Shown one piece after another: positions 18,836-27,375 of a stretch of DNA of 54,034 bases. Positions within the stretch are counted from its first letter, which is position 1, and the number at the start of each line of letters is the position of its first letter. A model generated the notes under the pieces. It searched no databases and was not told the origin of the DNA. It saw only the letters and a program-made list of their open reading frames with translations. Made by a program: the position numbers and the translations under genes. This stretch comes from Solidesulfovibrio fructosivorans JJ] (GTDB taxonomy: Bacteria > Desulfobacterota > Desulfovibrionia > Desulfovibrionales > Desulfovibrionaceae): NCBI RefSeq assembly GCF_000179555.1, contig NZ_AECZ01000027.1:1-54034 (forward strand), in the 5' to 3' direction.

Positions 18836-20057
18836 GGCGCAGCGCCTCCGCGGGCGAGAGGCGCGAGGCCTGCCTTGCCGGATACAGGGTGGCCAGAAAA
18901 CACAGGGCCAGGGCCGTGACGCCGATGACGGTCAGATCCGGCCAGTCCAGGCGCACGGGCAGGTGGTCCATGGGATAGACGTCGCCGGGAATCTTGATGA
19001 ACTGGTATTTTTCCAGGGCCAGGGCCACGCCGACCCCCAGGACGTAGCCGAGCGCCGTGCCCACCACGCCGATGATCGTGCCCTGGAGCATGAAGATGTT
19101 GCGGATGTTTTTCGCCGTGGCCCCCATGGACATGAGGATGGCGATGTCGCGGGTCTTTTCCATGACCAGCATGACGAGCGTGGTGATGATGGAAAACGAG
19201 CCCACGAGCACGATCATGACCAGGATCACGAACATGGCCGTCTTTTCCAGGTGCAACGCCTTGAAAAGGTTTCCGTTCATGTCGATCCAGGTGCGCACGT
19301 AGACCGGCGGCCCGCCCATGGCGTCGCGCACCTTGCCCACAAGCCGCGTCACCGCGTCGACGTCGGCCACCTTGAGCTCGAGGCCCGTGGCGATGTCGCG
19401 CTTAAATCCCAAAAGCTCCTGGGCGGCGGGGATGGTGACGTAGGCCAGGGTCGAGTCGTATTCGTACATGCCGGTCTTAAAAAGGCCCCGGATGGTGAAG
19501 GTCTTGACCTTGGGCGAAAATCCGGCCGCGCTTTCCTTGCCCGCCGGCGACATGAGATTGATGGTGTCGCCAAGCGACAGGCCCAGGCGGTCGGCCAGCT
19601 CGCGCCCGACGATGATGCCCGGGAAAAGCCCCGGCGTGTCGAGGTCGGCGAGCTTGCCCGCCACCATCTCCTGGGGCAGGGCCAGCACCTTGCCGGCCGA
19701 GACCGGGTCCACCCCGCGCAGCACCACGCCCTTGACCCCGCGCGGGCTCGACAACATGACCTCGGTGTAGACGAAGGGCGTGGCCCCGAGCACCCCGGGC
19801 ACGGCCTCGACCTTTTTCATGTCCTCGCGATAATGGTGCAACGCCCCGCCGGCCACGGCCGCGACCATGTGGGCGTTTATGCCGAGAATCTTGTCGCGAA
19901 GCTCCGAGGAGAAGCCGTTCATCACCCCGACCACGACGATCAGGGACGCCACCCCGAGCCCCACCCCGAGGATGGAAATCAGCGAGATGACGGAGATGAA
20001 GGCCTGCTTCTGGCGGGCCAGGAGGTAACGTTTGGCGATGAAGTATTCGAAACTCAT
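18828..20057 (-). CDS. lolC: Lipoprotein-releasing system permease (LolC/LolE type)
   Basis: A 409-residue FtsX/MacB-type permease. An N-terminal membrane helix (about 25-48, VISLISILGVGLGVASLIVVV), a large periplasmic domain and three C-terminal helices follow the LolCDE plan. It starts MSFEYFIAKRYLLARQKQAFISVIS, a typical LolC/E opening. ATG 20057 overlaps the lysS stop (ATGA). Only one permease gene is present, so it may form a homodimer with LolD. Confidence 0.94.
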   Translation of the reverse strand: MSFEYFIAKRYLLARQKQAFISVISLISILGVGLGVASLIVVVGVMNGFSSELRDKILGINAHMVAAVAGGALHHYREDMKKVEAVPGVLGATPFVYTEVMLSSPRGVKGVVLRGVDPVSAGKVLALPQEMVAGKLADLDTPGLFPGIIVGRELADRLGLSLGDTINLMSPAGKESAAGFSPKVKTFTIRGLFKTGMYEYDSTLAYVTIPAAQELLGFKRDIATGLELKVADVDAVTRLVGKVRDAMGGPPVYVRTWIDMNGNLFKALHLEKTAMFVILVMIVLVGSFSIITTLVMLVMEKTRDIAILMSMGATAKNIRNIFMLQGTIIGVVGTALGYVLGVGVALALEKYQFIKIPGDVYPMDHLPVRLDWPDLTVIGVTALALCFLATLYPARQASRLSPAEALRHD

Positions 20058-21643
20058 GTACCCGGCGCGCCCTCGGGCCGCAGCAGCGGAAACAGGATCA
20101 CCTCGCGGATGGAGGCCTGGTCGGTGAGGAGCATGACCAAACGGTCGATGCCGATGCCCTCTCCGGCCGCCGGCGGCATGCCGTACTCCAGCGCCCGCAC
20201 GTAGTCGTCGTCCATGCGGTGGGCCTCGTCGTCTCCAGCTTCCTTTTCGCGGACCTGCTCCTCGAAACGCTGGCGCTGGTCCACGGGGTCGTTGAGCTCG
20301 GAAAAGGCGTTGGCCATCTCCCGGCCGGCGATGAAAAGCTCGAAACGGTCGGTGATGGTCGGGTCGTCGGTGTTGCGGCGCGAGAGCGGCGAGATTTCCG
20401 TGGGGTAATGATAGATGAAATGGGGCTCGATGAGCTTGGGCTCGACAAAGATGTCGAAGAGCTTGGCCTGGACCTTGCCCAGCTTTTCGCCCTTGAGCAC
20501 CTTCTCCCCGCTTTTCTCCACCAGCGCCTTGGCCGCGTCGAAGTCGTTGTAGACCGCCGGGTCGATGCCGCCGATGGTTTGCAGGGATTCGTGGAAAGGC
20601 ACCCTGGCCCAGCCCGGTCCGAGGTGGATGGTCTGGCCCTGGTACTCCACGGCGTCGCTGCCGGTCACGGCCCGGGCGATGTGCCCGAAGAGCCGCTCGG
20701 TCAGGTCCATGAGGTCGTTGTACCGGGCAAAGGCCCAGTAGAACTCGCACATGGTGAATTCCGGATTGTGGCGGGTGGAGATGCCCTCGTTGCGGAAGTT
20801 GCGCCCCACCTCGTAAACCCTCTCGAAGCCGCCGACGAGCAGACGCTTGAGGTAGAGCTCCGGGGCGATGCGCATGTAAAGGCTCATGTCGAGCGCATTG
20901 TGGTGCGTGATGAAGGGCTTGGCCGTGGCGCCGCCGGGGATGGCCTGCATCATGGGGGTTTCGACCTCCATGAAGCCGGCGGTGTCCAGAAAGGCGCGCA
21001 GTTCGCGCACGATCTTGGTGCGGGCCTTGAAGATCTCGACGGCCTTGGGCGTGACGATCAGGTCCACGTAGCGCTGGCGGTAGCGCGTCTCCACGTCCTT
21101 TAAGCCGTGGTACTTCTCGGGCAGCGGCCGCATGGACTTGGTGAGGAGCTTGATCGTGGCGGCGTGCAGGGTCAGCTCGCCCGTCTTGGTGCGGAAAAGC
21201 TTGCCCGTGACGCCGACGATGTCGCCGATGTCGAACTTCTTGAAGGTGGAATAGACGTCCGTGCCCAGCGTGTCGCGCTCGGCAAAGACCTGCAAGCGGC
21301 CCGAAGCGTCCTGGACGGTGAAAAAGGCCACCTTGCCGAAGGAACGCAGGGCCACGATGCGGCCGGCCAGACGAAAGGTCCGGTCCAGGGCGGCGAGTCC
21401 GGCCTCGTCGAGGGGTTCGTGCGCGCCGGCAACCTCCCCGATTTCGTCGTTTTTCTCGAAATCGTTGGGGTATAGCGGCACGTCCGCATCGAGCAGCTGG
21501 ACGGCCTTGGAGATGCGGTTTTTGAAGACCTCGTTGAGTTCGTCGCGGGCGTCGAGGCTTTCGAGCAGGGGCCGGAAGTCTTCCACCCGCTTGGACTTGA
21601 CCGGAAGCTTGTATTCTTTTTTGCGTGGTGCGTCGCTGCCCAC
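20054..21643 (-). CDS. lysS: Lysyl-tRNA synthetase, class II
   Basis: A 529-residue class II LysRS. An N-terminal OB-fold anticodon-binding domain (about 75-190; GRIVALRSFGKVAFFTVQD) leads into the catalytic domain with YRQRYVDLI, FMEVETPMMQ, YEVGRNFRNEGIS (motif 2) and GIGIDRLVMLLT (motif 3). I start it at GTG 21643, where GGAG lies six bases before; the frame is open further upstream but without a site. It heads the minus-strand operon lysS-lolC-lolD-bamA-skp. Confidence 0.95.
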   Translation of the reverse strand: MGSDAPRKKEYKLPVKSKRVEDFRPLLESLDARDELNEVFKNRISKAVQLLDADVPLYPNDFEKNDEIGEVAGAHEPLDEAGLAALDRTFRLAGRIVALRSFGKVAFFTVQDASGRLQVFAERDTLGTDVYSTFKKFDIGDIVGVTGKLFRTKTGELTLHAATIKLLTKSMRPLPEKYHGLKDVETRYRQRYVDLIVTPKAVEIFKARTKIVRELRAFLDTAGFMEVETPMMQAIPGGATAKPFITHHNALDMSLYMRIAPELYLKRLLVGGFERVYEVGRNFRNEGISTRHNPEFTMCEFYWAFARYNDLMDLTERLFGHIARAVTGSDAVEYQGQTIHLGPGWARVPFHESLQTIGGIDPAVYNDFDAAKALVEKSGEKVLKGEKLGKVQAKLFDIFVEPKLIEPHFIYHYPTEISPLSRRNTDDPTITDRFELFIAGREMANAFSELNDPVDQRQRFEEQVREKEAGDDEAHRMDDDYVRALEYGMPPAAGEGIGIDRLVMLLTDQASIREVILFPLLRPEGAPGT

Positions 21644-21817
21644 GGGATACTCCGTTGCTTGGGGCGTTTCCCCGCCTTGTTGGCGGGCAAGCGCATTTGG
21701 GTACGAGAAATGCGTGACGCCGTCAAGAACAGGCGTCGGGCTTCTTTTTCCCGGCCGGCGCAAAAAAGCCTTGACGCGGGCCGCCGATCGTAATAGCTAG
21801 CTTCCTCGCTTCGCTGT

Positions 21818-21893
21818 TCCCCGGTAGCTCAATTGGCAGAGCGGGTGGCTGTTAACCACTAGGTTGGCGGTTCGAGTCCGTCCCGGGGAGCCA
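21818..21893 (+). tRNA. tRNA-Asn (anticodon GTT)
   Basis: A complete cloverleaf with acceptor stem TCCCCGG (21818-21824) against CCGGGGA (21883-21889), discriminator G and encoded CCA (21891-21893). The anticodon loop CTGTTAA carries GTT for Asn. The T loop is TTCGAGT. An intrinsic terminator follows at once. Confidence 0.97.
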
Positions 21894-21902
21894 GAATATT
21901 CA

Positions 21903-21936
21903 GGGCGTCGGCCAAATCGGCCGACGCCCTTTTTTT
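21903..21936 (+). terminator. Intrinsic terminator of the tRNA-Asn gene
   Basis: GGGCGTCGGCC (21903-21913), loop AAATC, GGCCGACGCCC (21919-21929), followed by seven T residues. Confidence 0.92.
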
Positions 21937-22154
21937 ATCTTCTGAATTCCTCCCCAGTTGCCCCCCAATTGGGGAATGCGAGAGGGTGAAAGCGGGGGAA
22001 GGATGGCCGGACCATGACGAGGAAACGAGGGTGCGGTGCCCAGCCCCTCCTTCGCCGCTCCCACGACGGGCCGGCCAATGACGCCACGCCTCACCCTCCG
22101 CCACGCCCCGTAGTGCTTTGATGGGTACGCGGCTTCGATGCTGTCCCTGCCGGG

Positions 22155-22514
22155 CTACACGGCCAGCAGTCGCCTGGGGTCGATTTTCAGGGCCTCAGCC
22201 AGAAGCCGGGCATTCTTTTTCCCAATGGGCCGGCGTCCGTTCTCCATCTCGGAAATATGGCGGCGCGGGATGCCGGTTGCCTCGGCAAGGGCGATCTGGG
22301 TCAGACCTTCCCGATAGCGCGCCCCGGCAAGGAAGACGCCGGGCAATTCCTCGTCCTTAAAGGGCAGCACGTCCCGCCAGGGCTTGGACGGGGTTTCCTT
22401 GGCCTCAAAGCCAAGCCCCCGCAGGTAGTCCACCGCTTCCTGGCGCTTGGACGCCGGGCCAGTAAAACAAAGCTCCACGGCGTCGGTAAGGGGCTTTTTC
22501 GTGTGTGCCTGCAT
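22155..22514 (-). CDS. HTH (XRE-family) antitoxin, HigA-like
   Basis: A 119-residue protein whose C-terminal half is a helix-turn-helix (about 70-115: LTQIALAEATGIPRRHISEMENGRRPIG). The N-terminal part would hold the toxin-binding element. I choose ATG 22514; GAGG lies about 7-8 bases upstream. The gene follows the toxin in the same direction and overlaps it by 110 bases in another frame. It probably represses the pair through the palindrome at 22783. Confidence 0.9.
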   Translation of the reverse strand: MQAHTKKPLTDAVELCFTGPASKRQEAVDYLRGLGFEAKETPSKPWRDVLPFKDEELPGVFLAGARYREGLTQIALAEATGIPRRHISEMENGRRPIGKKNARLLAEALKIDPRRLLAV

Positions 22515-22761
22515 AAACAACCTCGATGACCTTGATTTGCCCGGCCACGTCCTCCCATACGGCGACGTAGGTCGGTTTTCCTTTCTTCAGGTGACAATGA
22601 TGCCGGTTGCCGGGCAGCCGTGAATAGTTCGGCCAGTCGCCACGCACAGGACCGCCGGCCTCGATGTCCGCGATCAGGAGCGCCAGGGCTTTTTGAACCT
22701 GAAGCGGGAGGCGCATGACCCGCTTTTCGGTCTTGGCCGCGATGTTGACTTTCCAGCCCAT
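22405..22761 (-). CDS. RelE/HigB-type toxin with a C-terminal extension
   Basis: A 118-residue protein. Residues 1-92 match the RelE-like family with HCHLKKGKPTYVAVWED and ending GTHEKAPY, where family members usually stop. Here about 26 further residues follow, read from DNA that also encodes the antitoxin start in another frame. The toxin would act on translation or mRNA. Toxin-first order is the HigBA arrangement. AAGGGG precedes ATG 22761. The pair lies just behind tRNA-Asn, a common place for acquired genes, but no integrase is present. Confidence 0.87.
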   Translation of the reverse strand: MGWKVNIAAKTEKRVMRLPLQVQKALALLIADIEAGGPVRGDWPNYSRLPGNRHHCHLKKGKPTYVAVWEDVAGQIKVIEVVYAGTHEKAPYRRRGALFYWPGVQAPGSGGLPAGAWL

Positions 22762-22782
22762 GGCTTCCCCTTGGGGAGAGGG

Positions 22783-22799
22783 GTACTAATTTTTAGTAC
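22783..22799. promoter_or_regulatory. Perfect palindromic operator of the toxin-antitoxin pair
   Basis: GTACTAA-TTT-TTAGTAC is a perfect inverted repeat 22 bases before the toxin start. On the minus strand TTGACT, a good -35 hexamer, lies four bases upstream of it, so the palindrome occupies the spacer region. This is the expected place for autorepression by the HTH antitoxin. Confidence 0.75.
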
Positions 22800-23001
22800 A
22801 GAGTCAAGACATCGAACGTTTGCGGCCATGACGGCCGCCCAGCATTCCCGGGGGGCCAGACAATAACCCCGAGCCAACGCGGACGACATTTGAAGCCCCG
22901 AGCCTTCCAAGACCGAGCGCCCCACGGCCGCGCTCGCGGGCGCGGCCGCCCGCTTCGAGCGGGAGAAACCCGGCGCGTCCGCCGGATATCCCCCCCGAGG
23001 C

Positions 23002-24000
23002 TCAGCCTTTCGTCCCGCGCAGCACCCTGGAGCCGTTGGGGCCGGTGAAGTCGAGCAGCCGGATGTCGGTCAGCCCCGCCTCGGCCATCATGTCCCGGAT
23101 CTCGCCCACGGCGTAGGCCTGGCCGCGCTCCGTGAGCACCAGCATGTTGAGCGCGAAAAGCGTCGCGAATTCCGGCCCGTCGCCGGCGTCGTCGAGCATG
23201 AACTCGTGGATGAAGACCAGCCCGCCGGGTTCGAGGGCGGCCACCGTCTTTTTGAGGATCGTCAGGCAGCCCGCCCGGTCCTCGGCATGGAAAATCTGGG
23301 ACAGCCAGGCCGCGTCATAGCCGCCCGGGATGGGATCACACAGATAGTCGCCGGGCACGAAATCCACCCGGTCGGCCACGCCGAAACGCCGGCGCACCGC
23401 ATCGGCGAACTCCTCCGAGGCGGGCAGGTCGAACACCGAGGCCCGCAGCCCCGGATTTGCCAGGCAGAAATGCACGGCATAGGTCCCCGGCCCGCCGCCC
23501 ACGTCCACCAGCCGCCCGCGTCCCGACAGGTCGATGGAGGCGGCGAGCCCCGGCGCGATGGCCATGGCCAGGTTGAACATGCCCATGAGGAAATCCTCAC
23601 GGTCGCCGGCCTCCCGCGCCGCGTCCATGGGCCGCTCTTGCGGCCCGCCAGTGCGGATGGACCCGGGCAACCCGGCCCAGGCGGCCATAATCCGGTGATG
23701 GTGGCGGATGATCGAGCCGACGTAGCGCGGGGAACGCTTGTCCAAAAACGTCCTGGCCTGCGCCGTCTGCCGGTAGCGGCCGTCCGTTCCGACGAGCAGC
23801 CCCATGGCGGCCAGGGCCCTGACGAGCATGCCCATGGCGCGCGGATCGCAGGCGCGGGCGGCGGCGATCTCGGCCGGGGTCAGGGCCGCGTCGCCGATGG
23901 CCGAAAACACGTCGAGCATGGCCCCGGCGTGCAGGGCGCAGGTTTTCCAATAGACGTCGGAAAGGGCGAGCAGGGAAGCGGGGCTGTCCGTATCGGGCAT
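23002..24000 (-). CDS. SAM-dependent O-methyltransferase (acetylserotonin-O-methyltransferase-like)
   Basis: A 332-residue protein of the family-2 O-methyltransferases. An N-terminal winged-helix dimerisation domain (about 10-95) precedes the Rossmann domain with the SAM loop LVDVGGGPGTYAVHF, FDLPAS and FVPGDYLCDPIPGGYDAAWLSQIFH. The catalytic His/Glu region is probably FIHEFMLDDAGDGP. ATG 24000 follows GAGGTGCGCC. The substrate is unknown. It is divergent from the glycosyltransferase at 24239. Confidence 0.88.
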   Translation of the reverse strand: MPDTDSPASLLALSDVYWKTCALHAGAMLDVFSAIGDAALTPAEIAAARACDPRAMGMLVRALAAMGLLVGTDGRYRQTAQARTFLDKRSPRYVGSIIRHHHRIMAAWAGLPGSIRTGGPQERPMDAAREAGDREDFLMGMFNLAMAIAPGLAASIDLSGRGRLVDVGGGPGTYAVHFCLANPGLRASVFDLPASEEFADAVRRRFGVADRVDFVPGDYLCDPIPGGYDAAWLSQIFHAEDRAGCLTILKKTVAALEPGGLVFIHEFMLDDAGDGPEFATLFALNMLVLTERGQAYAVGEIRDMMAEAGLTDIRLLDFTGPNGSRVLRGTKG

Positions 24001-24238
24001 GGCGCACCTCGGACGTTTCGGTTGCGGACACGGAGCGACTTGCGACAACAAATCCAAGCCCATGCCATCCTCCCTAGGACATCCGCGCCGCGCCGGCAAC
24101 ACGGCAGTCTCCCTTCTTTCACCCTTGAAAGAATCCATCCAAACTGTAACTCGCCTTTCCCCCCGTTCCTTTCTACAGGGACACTGAATCTTCCCGCGCC
24201 GCCCGGCGCACCCACCATGCAACCCGTTGCGATCCCTT

Positions 24239-25642
24239 ATGAAAAACTCACTTTTCAAGCGTGTTACAGTCGTCGACTGGCTCTACGGCCTCACCCTCCT
24301 CACCACCATGACCGCCGGCGGCACGGCCGCCTGCGCGGCGCTTCGGGACCAGGAGTACATGGCCGCCTTTCTCGAAAGCGATCTGCTCGTCGTCTACGGC
24401 GACCTGGGCCTGGCCCTGGCCCCGGTGACCGCCCTGCTTCTGGCCTGGCGCATGTGGCTGGCCAGCCGCTACCACGCCTTCCCCCCCGCCCCGGACGCGG
24501 CCCTGCCCACGGTCCGCATCGTCATTCCGGCCTACAACGAAGGCGCCCAGGTGCTTTCCACCATCCGCTCGGTCATGGCCAGCGACTACCCGTCGGGCAA
24601 GATGCGGGTGGTGTGCGTGGACGACGGCTCCCGCGACGACACCTGGCAGTGGATGGCGCGGGGCGCGGCGGAATTCCCGGACCGGGTGCGGCTTTTGCGC
24701 CTGGCGCGCAACGGCGGCAAGCGCCATGCCCTGCTCGCGGGCCTTGCCGGCGCGGACGAGGAGGCCTTCGTCACCATCGATTCGGACTCGGAGATAAAGC
24801 CCGACACCCTGCGCCACCTGCTCTCCCCCCTGGCCGCTTCGCCAAAGGTCGGCGCCGTGGCCGGCAACGTCCGCGTGCTCAACCTCGCAGCCTGCGGTCC
24901 CATCCCCAAAATGCTGGAGGTGTCCTTCACCCTGTCCTTCGATTTCCTGCGGCGCGGCCAGAGCGTCTACGGCGGGGTGCTTTGCACGCCCGGGGCGCTG
25001 GCCGCCTACCGGGCTTCGGTCCTCACCCCGGAACTGGCCGCCTGGGCCAATCAGTCCTTCCTCGGCCGGCCGGCCAACATCGGCGAGGACCGGGCGTTAT
25101 CCAACATCGTGCTGGCCAAGGGCTACCGGGTCGTCTACCAGCACGAGGCCGTGGTGTTCACCACGCTGCCCGAAAAATACCGGGGACTGTGCCGGATGCT
25201 TTTGCGCTGGGCCCGCAGCAACGTGCGCGAGAGCCTGGTGATGGCGCGCTATCTTTTCCGGCCGCTTCGCCGGGGCGACGCCGGCGCGGGCTGGTTGCGC
25301 CTGGCCGGCACGGTGGAGCTTGTTTTTCTGCCCCTGACCGAGGCGTTCAAGGTGGCCCTCGTGCTGTGCTTTCTGCTCTCCCCCCTGGCCATGGCCCAAG
25401 CCGCCGTGGTCAGCTGCGCCCTGGCGGCGGTCGTCCCGGCCGTGGTCTACCATCGCCGGCGGCCCGGGGTGTTCGGCTGGCAGTGGGCGCTTTGCTACAG
25501 CTTTTTCTGGCTCTTCGGCCTGTCCTGGATTTCGCTTTGGGGACTTTGCAGCGCCGGCTGTTCCGGCTGGCTCACCCGCCGGCTGCCGCAAAAAGGACAA
25601 GCGGGCCTTGCCGCCCTGGAGACGCAACGGGAAGCGGCCTAG
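24239..25642 (+). CDS. Membrane glycosyltransferase family 2 (HasA/NodC/chitin-synthase-like)
   Basis: A 467-residue protein. Two N-terminal membrane helices, a GT2 catalytic domain (about 95-330) and three to four C-terminal helices match processive beta-polysaccharide synthases. Motifs are IVIPAYNEGAQV, VCVDDGSRDDT, TIDSDSEI (DxD-like), GEDRALSNI and LLRWARSNVRES, close to the Q/RxxRW region of hyaluronan and Nod-factor synthases. It would build and export an N-acetylhexosamine-type polymer. The ribosome site is weak. No partner genes for export are adjacent. Confidence 0.9.
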   Translation: MKNSLFKRVTVVDWLYGLTLLTTMTAGGTAACAALRDQEYMAAFLESDLLVVYGDLGLALAPVTALLLAWRMWLASRYHAFPPAPDAALPTVRIVIPAYNEGAQVLSTIRSVMASDYPSGKMRVVCVDDGSRDDTWQWMARGAAEFPDRVRLLRLARNGGKRHALLAGLAGADEEAFVTIDSDSEIKPDTLRHLLSPLAASPKVGAVAGNVRVLNLAACGPIPKMLEVSFTLSFDFLRRGQSVYGGVLCTPGALAAYRASVLTPELAAWANQSFLGRPANIGEDRALSNIVLAKGYRVVYQHEAVVFTTLPEKYRGLCRMLLRWARSNVRESLVMARYLFRPLRRGDAGAGWLRLAGTVELVFLPLTEAFKVALVLCFLLSPLAMAQAAVVSCALAAVVPAVVYHRRRPGVFGWQWALCYSFFWLFGLSWISLWGLCSAGCSGWLTRRLPQKGQAGLAALETQREAA

Positions 25643-25658
25643 CATAGGCCATCGCAAC

Positions 25659-25695
25659 GGCGCGGGAACGGGCGGGCGAAACCCGCTCCCGCGCC
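25659..25695 (+). terminator. GC-rich hairpin after the glycosyltransferase
   Basis: GGCGCGGGA (25659-25667) pairs with TCCCGCGCC (25687-25695), with an inner GCGGG/CCCGC stem. It lies 16 bases after the stop. There is no T tract, so termination would be weak or factor-assisted. Confidence 0.5.
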
Positions 25696-26370
25696 GGCAG
25701 GCCCCAAACGGGTCACGGATGGTTTTTGAACTTGTCCCGCACGTGCTCGCTGCCGTCGTGACAGGGTCATGGTGTTTCTTTTCGTTCACAACCGCCACAA
25801 CGTCGCGCATGCGGCAAGTATAACCAACACAGCATCGGCGCGATACACGTGTGGCAATCACGCCGATATGCGTTACAACAGTGGCGTTGCTGTCCCGACT
25901 GACCAGTCAGTCGACAAGTATGTTACATATTGCAACACACCTAAAAGTTTTTACGTGAAAAAATTCCCTATTTCCTCTTGCCATCCAGGAATGGCGGCGT
26001 TACCCCAAAGGAAAGTCCCGCTCCAACATGCACGAAACGGCTGCAGCCAGTCAGGTGACACGGGGATGGTCCGTAAAACGGGCCGCCCAAAAGCGGGAAA
26101 ACCGGGGACGGGGAGTATGGCAGGCCCTGGAAAACTGGCAACGCGACAACGAACGCCCCTCGCGTCACGTTTGAGGATTGGGGATACGCCATCGCGACGC
26201 ATGCTTGATCTGTGACCCGGACGTCATGACCGGCCACCGGCCCCTTGCCGTGCAGCGACAAGGACCGCGCCAGCCTGTCCAGGCCGCGCCACGCGAGATC
26301 ACCGGACGCAAACCCGGTGGACGACGGCAGCCGCCCGCTGGCTACTTGGGGAGATCCCCGGGAGTCGGAC
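25696..26370. other. 675-base stretch without a convincing gene
   Basis: This gap is AT-richer than its surroundings at about 25790-25980. Open frames on both strands lack ribosome sites, domain motifs or normal composition. It contains the palindrome at 25896-25913 and an imperfect TGTT...AACA inverted repeat about 25920-25936. I looked for RNase P, tmRNA, SRP and 6S signatures and found none. It leads into the 30-residue gene at 26371, so it may hold that gene's promoter and a long leader. Confidence 0.5.
25896..25913. promoter_or_regulatory. Perfect 8+8 palindrome, TetR-operator-like
   Basis: CGACTGAC-CA-GTCAGTCG is a perfect inverted repeat. The TGAC/GTCA core and short spacing resemble operators of TetR-family repressors. 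No tetR-type gene lies in the window, so the regulator would be encoded elsewhere. Confidence 0.5.
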
Positions 26371-26463
26371 ATGAGCATGGACGATTTGATGACCATCGCC
26401 GGCGCACTTGTTGTTTTGGCCCTGATCGGGTTCATCTTCTACAAGCGCATCATCAAGAACTAA
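26371..26463 (+). CDS. 30-residue single-pass membrane protein, unknown
   Basis: A very short gene: ATG 26371, preceded by GGGAG at six bases, to TAA 26461. The product has an acidic head (MSMDDL), one hydrophobic helix of about 18 residues (MTIAGALVVLALIGFIFY) and a basic end (KRIIKN), so the C-terminus is probably cytoplasmic. A near-ideal intrinsic terminator starts 8 bases after the stop, which supports a real transcript. Size and layout recall small subunits or regulators of membrane complexes, but I do not recognise the family. Confidence 0.75.
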   Translation: MSMDDLMTIAGALVVLALIGFIFYKRIIKN

Positions 26464-26470
26464 CCGCCAC

Positions 26471-26517
26471 GGCCGGCGTCCGTCCAAGCACATGGACGGA
26501 CGCCGGCCGCTTTTTTT
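26471..26517 (+). terminator. Strong intrinsic terminator after the 30-residue gene
   Basis: A perfect 15-bp stem (26471-26485/26494-26508), eight-base loop AAGCACAT, then GC and seven T residues. Confidence 0.95.
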
Positions 26518-26653
26518 GCGAACGATCGTTTCGCGAATCATCCAAGACAACGCCCGCCGAGGCCCGATTTTGCGCCAAAGCAAGGCCGGAGGGTCGGACC
26601 CGCCCTCGCCGAGGGCCGTTTGCCGGGCGAGGCATCGCACGCCAGGCGATCTC

Positions 26654-27286
26654 TCAGGAATACACGGAGCCGTCGAAGCGGTCGTTGAGGCCAAGAGCCA
26701 GACGCTTGGCCTTGATGTGTTCGCTTATGGCCTCGGCCGCCTTGGCCGGATCGGGGCCGACCAGGGACGCCGCCCCGGAAACGGCCGACACCCCGGCGCG
26801 GGAAAGTGCGGCGGCCAGACCGCCGGCCATGGCCTGGCCCCCGACACCCGCCGCGAGACTGGCGGCCGCCGGCAGATCGGCGATTTCCACGTCAAGCGCC
26901 GCCGCCAGGGCGGTAAAAAAGTCCAGAACCGATGCGCCGTCCGGCCCCTCGTCCATACGCAGCACCGGGGAAATGCCCAGGTGGTCGCAAAAATCCGCCA
27001 GCCCCGAACCGGCCTCCGCGACGCCGGAGGGCGCGAGCAGCCCGGCCTGCCCCATGGCGCATGCGGCGTCGCCCGCGGCGAGCACCAGAATATCCTGGCG
27101 AATGAGTTCCCGAGCCAGCCCGGCCAAAACGCCGCCGGCCCCGCCTTCCGGCGCGTCGCCGTCGACGAAGCCGACCAGCCCGCGCACCATGCCGATGGAA
27201 AGGGCCTTGCCAAGCTTGTCCGGCATGCCGCCGCCGGCCGTGATCACGGTCTCGCCCGGGAAAACGGATCGCTGTTCCATGTCCAT
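26654..27286 (-). CDS. CooS (CO dehydrogenase) C-terminal-domain homologue without cluster cysteines
   Basis: A 210-residue protein starting at ATG 27286 (GGAGG five bases before). It aligns by eye with the last Rossmann domain of Ni-Fe CO dehydrogenase CooS: GMVRGLVGFV, LARELIRQDILVLAAG, GISPVL and the end DPAKAAEAISEHIKAKRLALGL. At each place where CooS has a C-cluster cysteine (GCNN, TGC, GSC) this protein has Asp or Gly. The N-terminal two thirds of CooS is absent. It cannot be a CO dehydrogenase by itself. The frame is intact and has a good ribosome site, so either a repurposed sensor/scaffold or a recent remnant is possible. The CooA-like gene lies directly upstream. Confidence 0.75.
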   Translation of the reverse strand: MDMEQRSVFPGETVITAGGGMPDKLGKALSIGMVRGLVGFVDGDAPEGGAGGVLAGLARELIRQDILVLAAGDAACAMGQAGLLAPSGVAEAGSGLADFCDHLGISPVLRMDEGPDGASVLDFFTALAAALDVEIADLPAAASLAAGVGGQAMAGGLAAALSRAGVSAVSGAASLVGPDPAKAAEAISEHIKAKRLALGLNDRFDGSVYS

Positions 27287-27375
27287 GCCGTCCTCCGCTG
27301 TCCGGCCGTCGGCCCAAGCCGCCCGGCCGTTGATCTTTTCGTGGTCGAAATTACTTTTTTTGTCAAAACGGTGTC

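Noticed and set aside
21859-22104. 81-residue minus-strand frame ending in ...DGLEPPT
   Set aside because: It reads through the reverse of the tRNA gene; a well-known annotation artefact.
25769-26215. 148-residue plus-strand frame in the gene-poor gap
   Set aside because: No ribosome site, low-complexity and basic, no domain; unlikely to be coding.
26000-26350. Possible RNase P or other structured RNA, prompted by GGAAAGTCC
   Set aside because: Other conserved RNase P regions are absent, and no tmRNA, SRP or riboswitch signature fits.
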